Below are positions 20,204 to 27,179 of a stretch of 64,000 nt of DNA, one piece after another; within the stretch, counting starts at the first letter, position 1; each line of letters starts with the position of its first letter. The position numbers and the translations under genes are program-made. The stretch is taken from contig CAZEUG010000001.1 of NCBI GenBank assembly GCA_964515055.1, positions 62,001 to 126,000 of the forward strand, written 5' to 3'. Origin of the DNA: QAMX01 sp964515055 (lineage in GTDB: Bacteria; Bacillota; Clostridia; Oscillospirales; QAMX01). Under the pieces are notes generated by a model. It saw only the letters and a program-made list of their open reading frames with translations. It did not search any database and was not told the DNA's origin.

Positions 20204-20770
20204 TCAGGCATCCTGCTCGGACGTGGCGTCCGACTGCGCGGCGGCGGATAAATTGCCGAGCAGCGAGCGCACGGCGGTCTGGAAGCCGGAGAGCTTTTCG
20301 AGCGATGCGTGCAGCTCCCGGTTTTCTGCGGTCAAGGCGTCGATCTGGCTGTTGAGCGCGTTGATTTGTGCATCGTCAGCCGTGGGCACGGGAACGGCGC
20401 AGAGATCGTCGGCCGCGCTGCGCAGACCGGAAAAAATGGTCTGAAACCGTGCATCCATGTCGGCTTTGGCGGCGTCCAGCGCAGCAATCCGCGCATTGGC
20501 CTGCTCCAGCGCTTCCCGCAGAGCTTCTGCTTCAGAACGCACCTGTGCCAGCTCCTGATTGGCGTGCGTCAATGCCGTGGATAATGAGATGATCTGCTCT
20601 TTCGTTCGCCGATGAGCCTGCTCAGAGGCGGAGAGGTCGGCGCGCAAATCGTCCAATTCCGAAATCTGATCCTGATTTTGCCGGGCGATATAGGCGACAA
20701 CGTCCGATTTGTTAAATCCACCAATCAGATTCTTGCGGAAAAAGACCTTTTTCTGCTCAGAACGCTCCAT
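20204..20770 (-). CDS. DivIVA domain-containing coiled-coil protein
   Basis: This 188-residue protein begins with the DivIVA signature region (FFRKNLIGGFNKSDVVAYIARQ) and continues with long heptad-rich coiled coil rich in Glu, Ala and Leu (about residues 30-165). DivIVA-type proteins sense curved membrane at poles or division sites and recruit partners. The start at 20770 is preferred because AAGAAGG lies nine bases upstream; the ATG at 20779 is too close to that site. It has its own promoter at 20812-20840. Whether it is DivIVA, GpsB-like or another relative cannot be settled. Confidence 0.85.
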   Translation of the reverse strand: MERSEQKKVFFRKNLIGGFNKSDVVAYIARQNQDQISELDDLRADLSASEQAHRRTKEQIISLSTALTHANQELAQVRSEAEALREALEQANARIAALDAAKADMDARFQTIFSGLRSAADDLCAVPVPTADDAQINALNSQIDALTAENRELHASLEKLSGFQTAVRSLLGNLSAAAQSDATSEQDA

Positions 20771-20811
20771 GCCGTGCATCCTTCTTTCTCAATTCGATTC
20801 CATATACGAAC

Positions 20812-20840
20812 ATTATACCATGTTTTGCACGTTTGTGCAA
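20812..20840 (-). promoter_or_regulatory. Sigma-A type promoter of the divIVA-like gene
   Basis: Read on the minus strand, TTGCAC (20840-20835) and TATAAT (20817-20812) have a 17-bp spacer, about 40 bp before the start codon. The -35 box sits only a few bases past the stop of the upstream HMA gene. Confidence 0.8.
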
Positions 20841-20846
20841 GAGCTT

Positions 20847-21065
20847 CTATGAAACCGTCACACCCTTCAGCTCGTAGCCGGTCTCGCGTAGAACGGCCTG
20901 CAGCCGCACCATGTCCGGCGCTTCTGCCATATAAAAGACCGTTTCACCTTTTCTACGGGAAGACGAAACCTTTTTCACAGGGAAATGGCTGCGAATGGCA
21001 TCATTGACGTGCGCTTCGCACATTCCGCACATCATTCCATCAATTTTCAACGTGATTTTCAGCAT
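20847..21065 (-). CDS. Small heavy-metal-associated (HMA) domain protein
   Basis: This 72-residue protein is a single ferredoxin-fold HMA domain with the metal motif DGMMCGMCEAHV (a CxxC pair) near residues 9-17 and the later RLQAVLRETGYELKGV helix-strand. Such proteins bind copper or similar soft metals as chaperones, or form part of a transport relay. It lies downstream of the feo operon, beyond a terminator, and has a GAGGTGG ribosome site. The start at 21065 gives the usual MLKITLKIDGM opening. It could receive read-through from the feo promoter, since no separate promoter is obvious. Confidence 0.85.
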   Translation of the reverse strand: MLKITLKIDGMMCGMCEAHVNDAIRSHFPVKKVSSSRRKGETVFYMAEAPDMVRLQAVLRETGYELKGVTVS

Positions 21066-21105
21066 GAATTCCACCTCACTTTCTGCTGCCTGATTCGATT
21101 GCGGG

Positions 21106-21142
21106 TAAAAACAGAGGCGCACCCGGAACGGATGCGCCTCTG
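21106..21142 (-). terminator. Intrinsic terminator of the feo operon
   Basis: A 13-bp stem (21112-21124 with 21130-21142, one G-U pair on the minus-strand RNA) is followed on the minus strand by five T. It lies directly after the cysteine-rich peptide gene. Confidence 0.85.
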
Positions 21143-21147
21143 CTGTG

Positions 21148-21318
21148 TCAGGTTTTGTGACAGGAGCCGGACATTGCACAATGCGCACAATTGCCGCCAC
21201 AGGGAGATTTCCCTTTTTTACGGTCACGGACGAGAACGAAGACGATGGCGGCAACAACCAACAGAAGAACCAGACAGATGAGAATGGTTCCGATGTTTGC
21301 AGCAATCCATGAGAACAT
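21148..21318 (-). CDS. FeoB-associated Cys-rich membrane protein
   Basis: This 56-residue peptide has an N-terminal membrane helix (about residues 8-30) followed by a basic stretch RDRKKGK and a cysteine cluster (CGGNCAHCAMSGSC). That is the layout of the FeoB-associated Cys-rich family, small proteins found next to feoB in clostridia and thought to help ferrous iron passage. It is the last gene of the feo operon, 26 bp after feoB. It is too short for most gene finders, but the frame, position and motif agree. Confidence 0.88.
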   Translation of the reverse strand: MFSWIAANIGTILICLVLLLVVAAIVFVLVRDRKKGKSPCGGNCAHCAMSGSCHKT

Positions 21319-21344
21319 AAGCGGGACTCCTTTTCAAAATGGAA

Positions 21345-23834
21345 TTACACTCTGACGTTTTTCTTCAACGTGGTGGCTTCGTGATACGGACGGAAGAGCA
21401 GATAGATCATACCGGCCAGCAGGGCAAAGGCGACGATCAGACCGATCACGGAGACGTTCCCTGTGAAGATGCCGCCGAACTGATTGACCATCAGCGAGAT
21501 CACATAGGCGAAGCCGCACTGATAACCAATGGCGAACCATGTCCATTTGGCGTTGTTCATTTCGCGACGGATGGCGCCGATGGCTGCAAAGCACGGGGCG
21601 CACAGCAGGTTGAAGATGAGGAAGGAATAGGCGGTCAGACCGGTGAATGCAGCGGCCAGCGCCTGATAGACGGAACCGTCTCCGCCGCCGTAGAGAATGC
21701 CGAGCGTGCCGACGATATTTTCCTTGGCGACCAGACCGGTGATCGATGCGACAGCGGCCTGCCAGTTGCCCCAGCCGAGCGGTGCAAAAATCCAGGCAAT
21801 CGCGCCGCCGATCTTTGCGAGGATGGAGCAGTCAATTTCGTCCTCCGACAGCATCCGGAATCCGTCTTCGGCCCAGCCGAAGTAGGTGGCGAACCAGACA
21901 AAAATCGTGGACAGGAGGATGATCGTCCCGGCTTTCTTGATGAATGACCAGCCGCGCTCCCACATGGAACGGAGAACGTTGCCGAGCGTCGGCCAGTGGT
22001 AAGCCGGAAGCTCCATGACAAACGGAGCCGGATCCCCGGCGAACATTCGCGTTTTCTTCAGGATGATACCGGAAATGATGATGGCGAGCATACCGATGAA
22101 GTAGGCGGAGGTGGAAACCCAGGCTGAGTTGCCGAAGAGCGCACCGGCAATCATGGCGATGAAGGGCACCTTTGCGCCGCAGGGGATGAACGTGGTGGTC
22201 ATGATTGTCATACGGCGGTCGCGCTCGTTTTCGATGGTACGTGAGGCCATGATACCCGGGATACCGCAGCCGGTGCCGATCAGCATCGGGATGAAGGACT
22301 TGCCGGACAGACCGAATTTGCGGAAAATGCGGTCGAGGACAAACGCGATACGCGCCATATAGCCGCAGGCTTCCAGAAATGCGAGCAGGAGGAAGAGCAC
22401 GAGCATCTGTGGGACAAAGCCGAGAACAGCGCCGACACCGGCGACAATCCCGTCATTGATCAGACCGGCGAGCCAGTCCGGAGCGTTGGCGCTGTCCAGC
22501 AGGTCGCCCACCAGCACGGGGATGCCGGGCACCCAGACGCCAGAGTCGGCCGGATCCGGTGCTTCAAAGCCGTTGACCTCGAAGTATTCAACGGCTTCCA
22601 GATAGGAAACACCGATTGTGAATTCTCCGTCGGCATCGGCCGGAATGGTGTCGTAGTAAACGAACCATTCAGACTCCGCCAACGTTTCTTCATCTTCCAG
22701 CGTGATGCTGGAGAAAGCGTCTTCTGTCCGGAAGGACTTGATTTCTGACAGAACGGCGTCTGCGTCAAAATCCTCGCCTTCCGGATCCACTTCGACAAAA
22801 CCGTTGATGGCGTTCAATGCGTCTTCGTATGCGCCGGAGGCTTCTTCCGCTGCGGCCGAACCGATGCCAAACAGATGCCAGCCATCGCCGAACACGCCGT
22901 CATTCACCCAGTCGGTCGCCATGCTGCCGACGGTGACCATGGAGAGGTAATATACAAGGAACATTACAATGGCGAAAATCGGAAGTCCCAGCCAGCGGTT
23001 TGTGACGACTTTGTCGATGCGGTCGGAGGTGGAGAGCTTGTTGTGATTCTTTTTCTGGTAGCACGCCTTGATCACCGTGGCAATGTACAGATAGCGCTCG
23101 TTGGTAATGATCGATTCCGCATCGTCATCCAGCTCCGCTTCTACCGCACGAATGTCGCTTTCAATGTGCGACAGCACCGCCGGATCGATGGAGCGCGCCG
23201 ACAGCACCTGACTGTCGCGCTCAAAAATCTTGATGGCGTACCATCTCTGCTGCTCCTCCGGGAGACCGTGGACAGCCGCTTCTTCAATATGCGCAATCGC
23301 GTGCTCAACGGAACCGGAGAAGGTGTGCATCGGAACGGTTTTCCCGCCCCTGGCCGCCTGAATGGCCGCTGTGGCCGCTTCCATGACGCCGTTGCCCTTC
23401 AATGCGGAAATCTCAACAACCGGACAGCCCAGCTGCCGGGACAGCTCCGCCGTATTGATGCGGTCGCCGTTCTTCCGGACAACATCCATCATGTTGATCG
23501 CGACAACCACCGGAATGCCAAGCTCCGTCAGCTGCGTAGTCAGGTACAGGTTGCGCTCCAGGTTGGTACCGTCAATGATGTTCAAAATGGCGTTGGGACG
23601 CTCGTCGATCAGATAGTTTCGTGCGACAACCTCCTCCAGCGTGTAGGGGGAGAGGGAATAAATCCCCGGCAGGTCGGTGATGATGACGCCCTCGTGTTTT
23701 TTGAGCCTGCCTTCTTTTTTCTCAACGGTAACGCCCGGCCAGTTCCCAACAAACTGGTTGGAACCGGTCAACGCGTTGAACAGGGTCGTCTTACCGGAGT
23801 TTGGGTTCCCGGCAAGAGCAATTCGTAAATCCAT
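21345..23834 (-). CDS. feoB: Ferrous iron transporter FeoB
   Basis: This 829-residue protein has an N-terminal small G-protein domain (P-loop AGNPNSGKTTLFNALTG, then DLPGIYSLSPYTLEE) with its helical spacer, then the transmembrane permease with gate motifs including SFIPMLIGTGCGIPGIMASR and IPCGAKVPFIAMIAG. It imports Fe2+ across the cytoplasmic membrane in anaerobes. Between the first membrane helix and the rest there is an unusually acidic stretch of about 100 residues (roughly 328-430) likely facing outward. It is the third gene of the feo operon. Confidence 0.96.
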   Translation of the reverse strand: MDLRIALAGNPNSGKTTLFNALTGSNQFVGNWPGVTVEKKEGRLKKHEGVIITDLPGIYSLSPYTLEEVVARNYLIDERPNAILNIIDGTNLERNLYLTTQLTELGIPVVVAINMMDVVRKNGDRINTAELSRQLGCPVVEISALKGNGVMEAATAAIQAARGGKTVPMHTFSGSVEHAIAHIEEAAVHGLPEEQQRWYAIKIFERDSQVLSARSIDPAVLSHIESDIRAVEAELDDDAESIITNERYLYIATVIKACYQKKNHNKLSTSDRIDKVVTNRWLGLPIFAIVMFLVYYLSMVTVGSMATDWVNDGVFGDGWHLFGIGSAAAEEASGAYEDALNAINGFVEVDPEGEDFDADAVLSEIKSFRTEDAFSSITLEDEETLAESEWFVYYDTIPADADGEFTIGVSYLEAVEYFEVNGFEAPDPADSGVWVPGIPVLVGDLLDSANAPDWLAGLINDGIVAGVGAVLGFVPQMLVLFLLLAFLEACGYMARIAFVLDRIFRKFGLSGKSFIPMLIGTGCGIPGIMASRTIENERDRRMTIMTTTFIPCGAKVPFIAMIAGALFGNSAWVSTSAYFIGMLAIIISGIILKKTRMFAGDPAPFVMELPAYHWPTLGNVLRSMWERGWSFIKKAGTIILLSTIFVWFATYFGWAEDGFRMLSEDEIDCSILAKIGGAIAWIFAPLGWGNWQAAVASITGLVAKENIVGTLGILYGGGDGSVYQALAAAFTGLTAYSFLIFNLLCAPCFAAIGAIRREMNNAKWTWFAIGYQCGFAYVISLMVNQFGGIFTGNVSVIGLIVAFALLAGMIYLLFRPYHEATTLKKNVRV

Positions 23835-23875
23835 CTCTGAAATCCTCTCTTTCTGTCAGGTACGGCATCCGTACA

Positions 23876-24097
23876 TCATTCAATCTCGATCATTTCGGCA
23901 TCCGCTTTTCTGAGCGACAGCTCATAGCCGCGAACTGTGATTTCAATGGGGTCACCGAGCGGGGCCACCTTCCGAACGGACAGGGTCACCCCCCGTGTGA
24001 TTCCCATATCCATGATGCGGCGCTTGACGGCACCTTCACCATGCAGGCGAACCACTTTGACCGCATCGCCAATCCTGGCATTTCTGAGCGTTTTCAT
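23876..24097 (-). CDS. feoA: FeoA family protein
   Basis: This 73-residue SH3-like protein has the FeoA pattern: RIGDAVKVVRLHGEGAVKRRIMDMGITRGV, then a beta-rich end with GYELSLRKADAEMIEIE. FeoA is a cytoplasmic partner of FeoB. It precedes feoB by 41 bp and follows another FeoA-type gene, so the operon has two. Confidence 0.93.
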   Translation of the reverse strand: MKTLRNARIGDAVKVVRLHGEGAVKRRIMDMGITRGVTLSVRKVAPLGDPIEITVRGYELSLRKADAEMIEIE

Positions 24098-24139
24098 ATC
24101 AGTATCCTCCTTTGAATCGGTATTTTTCTCCGTGGATTT

Positions 24140-24352
24140 CTAAACCATAATCTTTCGAGCCATTTCTTCACTGATGGCGACCCGTGACTCCTTGACCTTG
24201 ACAATCACGTTGCCGCCCAGCGCGTTGACAATGGTCACGCTGCCCCCGACGACAAATCCGAGATTCTCCAGGTGCTTCTTCACCTCGGGATTTCCCCCGA
24301 CCTTTTGAATGATATTCTCTTCACCGGCGTCTGCAAGCACCAGAGGCATCAT
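24140..24352 (-). CDS. FeoA family protein (first of two in the operon)
   Basis: This 70-residue protein has the FeoA core (HLENLGFVVGGSVTIVNALGGNVIVKVKESRVAISEEMARKI). I start at the ATG at 24352, 11 bases after GGAAGGAG; an in-frame ATG follows at once. The longer frame would run into the putative operator at 24401-24416 and is unlikely. As the promoter-proximal gene of the feo operon it may have a role different from the second FeoA. Confidence 0.9.
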   Translation of the reverse strand: MMPLVLADAGEENIIQKVGGNPEVKKHLENLGFVVGGSVTIVNALGGNVIVKVKESRVAISEEMARKIMV

Positions 24353-24400
24353 GCAACACCACGCTCCTTCCTGCTGTGCTCCAAAGCGTATACGATTGAC

Positions 24401-24416
24401 ATTAGTCACAACTAAC
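24401..24416. promoter_or_regulatory. Putative iron-regulator operator, site A
   Basis: The sequence ATTAGTCACAACTAAC has half sites TTAG and CTAA six bases apart. It lies between the feo promoter and the first feoA start, in the transcribed leader. It shares spacing and half sites with sites B and C. A DtxR/IdeR-like regulator is a reasonable but unproven guess. Confidence 0.55.
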
Positions 24417-24432
24417 CGAATACATAAAATAA

Positions 24433-24451
24433 GGATTAGCCTTGGCTAACC
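24433..24451. promoter_or_regulatory. Putative iron-regulator operator, site B
   Basis: GGATTAGCCTTGGCTAACC is a 19-base near-palindrome, again TTAG-N6-CTAA. It starts just downstream of the feo -10 box, so a bound protein would cover the transcription start. Its GGTTAGCC half sites recall the DtxR/IdeR box. Confidence 0.65.
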
Positions 24452-24458
24452 GGACATT

Positions 24459-24487
24459 ATCATACACCACTTCGAACGGTTTGTCAA
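24459..24487 (-). promoter_or_regulatory. Promoter of the feo operon
   Basis: On the minus strand TTGACA (24487-24482) and TATGAT (24464-24459) have a 17-bp spacer. The transcription start is predicted near 24452, within putative operator B, about 100 bp before the first feoA. Confidence 0.85.
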
Positions 24488-24543
24488 GCGGAAAATGGTG
24501 GAAAAGCGAGGAGCTTCTGCATCTTTGGCATCATGAACAATGC

Positions 24544-24559
24544 GTTAGCGCACACTAAC
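24544..24559. promoter_or_regulatory. Putative iron-regulator operator, site C
   Basis: GTTAGCGCACACTAAC is a third TTAG-N6-CTAA inverted repeat, about 60 bp upstream of the feo -35 box and inside outer TGCG/CGCA arms. It also lies just past the 3' terminator of the glycosidase gene. The rest of 24410-24702 has no gene. Confidence 0.5.
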
Positions 24560-24587
24560 TTACGCAGTTGTTGATTCTGCCGACAAC

Positions 24588-24629
24588 AAAAAAATGCCAA
24601 TCCGGCGATTGAAAACTGCCGGATTGGCA
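24588..24629 (-). terminator. Intrinsic terminator of the GH95 gene
   Basis: A perfect 12-bp stem (24595-24606 with 24618-24629) is followed on the minus strand by seven T. It lies about 75 bp after the glycosidase stop and before the feo regulatory region. Confidence 0.88.
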
Positions 24630-24702
24630 GGAAAAACGAAGCGCGTAGTCGGGCTGGGCAGTGGCAACCTGCACGAAACTGTGCGCCGACGCCGTGCAGC
24701 GG

Positions 24703-26958
24703 TCAGACGTTTGTCTGATCGCCGTCCAGCAAAAGCAGCCCGTCCTCGCAGCGCAGAGCCGCGAGCGAAGGCGAAAGCGGCGTGTCCGCCGAGATGCGGC
24801 AGGTACCCGAGCCGTGAACCGTGAGCGCTGTGATACACCCGTCCTTCCAGGAAAAATCGAGGGAAAAGCCGCCCCGCACCCGAAGCCCGGAAACGCGGCC
24901 GTCCCGCCATTCAGCCGGACAGGCCGGCAACAGCTGCACGGCGGAACCGTGGCTCTGCACCAGCATTTCACAGACCGCCGCAGCGCCGCCAAAATTGCCG
25001 TCAATCTGGAAAATGCGCGGCGGATGAAGATCCAGCAGAGAATCCGTGGCAAAGTCGCAGATCAACGCCTGCAAATGGCGGTAGGCTTCCGAAGCGTCAC
25101 CAAATCGCGCAAACAGACACGCCGTCCAGGCGCGGCTCCAGCCGGTGTGCCCGCCGCCGCAGGATAACCGGCGAATCAGGGATGTTCTGGCCGCGGCCAA
25201 CAGCTCCGGTGCAGTTTCACGGGTAAAGAGCGCGGCGGGGTAGACGCCGATCAGATGAGAGACGTGGCGGTGGCCGGGCTCGCCCTCCTCGTATTCCCGG
25301 TCGTATTCCAGCAGCTGACCGGCGGAACCGATCTGAAACGGCGGCAGCCTCGTCAGCATGGCCTGCCAGACGGCGCGCTGTGCATCGTCCGTCTGCAAAA
25401 GCTCGGACGAGCGGATGCAGAGCGACAAAATGATCGTGCAGAATTCCAGATCGACAGTTGCGTTACGGACAATCGTGACCGGGAACGCCTCACAGCCCTT
25501 CAGGAAATTCTCAGGGGACTGGCTCGGCGCAAGGGACAGGGAACCGTCCGGTTCCGAACAGAGATAGTCCTCATAAAAAGCGGCACATTCTTTGAAAAAC
25601 GGATAGGCGCGTGTGCGCAGGAAATCGAGATCCATTGAGAAAGCATAGTGCTCCCAGTAGTGCAGCGCCAGCCAGGGGGCACAGCAGGTCGTGACCGCCC
25701 AACCGTATGCTTCCGGCGTGGCGCGGCTCCATGCATCCGTCTGGAGCGGGAAGACAATCCCACGGCAGCCATACAGCAGACGAGCAGCTTCCCGTGCAGA
25801 GGGCAGCAGCCGCTCCACCCAGGCAAACAGCGCTTCATCCGTTTCCGATAGCGCTGCAACCTGCGAAATCCAGTAGTTCATCTGCAAATTGATATCCAGA
25901 TGAAAATCGGCGTCCCAGGGCGGGGTCAGCGATTCGTTCCAGATGCCCTGCAAATTGGGCGGGAGCGTTCCCGCTGAGGACAGCAGAAGGTAACGGCCAA
26001 AGTGGAAATAGAGCACCGGCAGCGTCACATCCCGCCCGGCGCGGTAGGCGGATAACCGCTCGGCCAGATCGGCGTCGGGCAGCTCCTCCGAACCGATGGC
26101 AATGGAAGCGCGATCGTATCGCTCCGAAAACGCAGCGCGATGGCGTGCAAAGATCGCTTCGACGTCCGGACACTCCACCGGCAGATCGGCTTCCTGTTCC
26201 GGAACCAGCCCGGTGGAGGATGTGCCAATGTTCAAAACGATCACCGCCCGCTCTGCATGGAACAGATGAAGAGCGTCGCCCTGCACCTCCAGAATACCGT
26301 CCGTGAAGACGTGAGCGCGGATGGCAAAGCGAATTCCACCATCAAACTGTCCGGACAATGTCAGGTACCCCACACCGCCCAGGACGGAGGCGCTGCGCTC
26401 CACAGCACAATGCGGATCCGCCGTCCGGGTCAGGGCGATTGCAAAATCGAGTGCCCCGCCGGACGATGTCAGCTCGGTATACACCGCCCCGGCCGGGTAT
26501 TGACAGAAGACGCGCTTCCGAACCATGCCGCAGCCGTTGTGATACGCGACCGTCGCACACGCATCCGAAAAGGAGAGCGAACGCCGGTAATTCTGAACGG
26601 CACTGCCCGCATGGTCAAACAGCAGAAGATCGCCTGCCGGCTGATAAGGGTCAATGCGGGCGGGCAAACCAACCGGCGAACGCCCGCCGGTTGGCGAAAA
26701 GCTGTCGTTGGCCAGCCGTGTGGCCTCAACAAAATGACCAGCAGCCAGCTCTGCACGAATGGTCGCCAACGCGTCCTCCGGCGGCGGGAGAATCGAGCGG
26801 TCGCGGTATTGCCCGGTGTACAGCCACTCGTGATTCAAAGCCAGCCGCTCCGACAGCGGCTGACCGCATAAATTGACGCCCAACCGACCGTTTCCGAGCA
26901 AAAGCCCTTCCTTCCATTCGGACGGCGGCGTCTGTAACCAGAATGCGTGATTTGTCAT
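24703..26958 (-). CDS. Glycoside hydrolase family 95-like protein
   Basis: This 751-residue protein matches the GH95 pattern (alpha-L-fucosidase or alpha-L-galactosidase): an N-terminal beta-sandwich starting FWLQTPPSEWKEGLLLGNGRLG, then an alpha/alpha barrel with QGIWNESLTPPWDADFH, INLQMNYW and the acid-residue region APSQSPENF. No signal peptide is visible, so it probably acts on imported oligosaccharides in the cytoplasm. I chose the ATG at 26958 with GGGAGG 12 bases upstream; the upstream extension overlaps the promoter. It stands alone, divergent from helD. Confidence 0.88.
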   Translation of the reverse strand: MTNHAFWLQTPPSEWKEGLLLGNGRLGVNLCGQPLSERLALNHEWLYTGQYRDRSILPPPEDALATIRAELAAGHFVEATRLANDSFSPTGGRSPVGLPARIDPYQPAGDLLLFDHAGSAVQNYRRSLSFSDACATVAYHNGCGMVRKRVFCQYPAGAVYTELTSSGGALDFAIALTRTADPHCAVERSASVLGGVGYLTLSGQFDGGIRFAIRAHVFTDGILEVQGDALHLFHAERAVIVLNIGTSSTGLVPEQEADLPVECPDVEAIFARHRAAFSERYDRASIAIGSEELPDADLAERLSAYRAGRDVTLPVLYFHFGRYLLLSSAGTLPPNLQGIWNESLTPPWDADFHLDINLQMNYWISQVAALSETDEALFAWVERLLPSAREAARLLYGCRGIVFPLQTDAWSRATPEAYGWAVTTCCAPWLALHYWEHYAFSMDLDFLRTRAYPFFKECAAFYEDYLCSEPDGSLSLAPSQSPENFLKGCEAFPVTIVRNATVDLEFCTIILSLCIRSSELLQTDDAQRAVWQAMLTRLPPFQIGSAGQLLEYDREYEEGEPGHRHVSHLIGVYPAALFTRETAPELLAAARTSLIRRLSCGGGHTGWSRAWTACLFARFGDASEAYRHLQALICDFATDSLLDLHPPRIFQIDGNFGGAAAVCEMLVQSHGSAVQLLPACPAEWRDGRVSGLRVRGGFSLDFSWKDGCITALTVHGSGTCRISADTPLSPSLAALRCEDGLLLLDGDQTNV

Positions 26959-27054
26959 AAAAGCCGATACCTCCCTTTTTGCAAAAGCCGGAGCGCTTTT
27001 GCAGACGCCCCGATACGCGAAAAACGCCGCGCAGTCCGGACGTTCCCTGTATTT

Positions 27055-27083
27055 ATTATACCATATCTGACGAATCATCACAA
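27055..27083 (-). promoter_or_regulatory. Promoter of the GH95 gene
   Basis: On the minus strand TTGTGA (27083-27078) and TATAAT (27060-27055) have a 17-bp spacer, about 95 bp before the start codon. It is back to back with the helD promoter. Confidence 0.7.
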
Positions 27084-27086
27084 GGA

Positions 27087-27115
27087 TTGACGTTTCCGGC
27101 GCAATATGTTATAAT
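27087..27115 (+). promoter_or_regulatory. Promoter of helD-mrnC
   Basis: TTGACG at 27087-27092 and TATAAT at 27110-27115 have a 17-bp spacer. The two divergent -35 boxes are only three bases apart, so polymerases may interfere with each other. Confidence 0.82.
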
Positions 27116-27179
27116 ATCCTTCACTGCCGTTGGAAAAACAGCATCAGACGATCACACAGACAGAGGAGGCGAGGAATGA

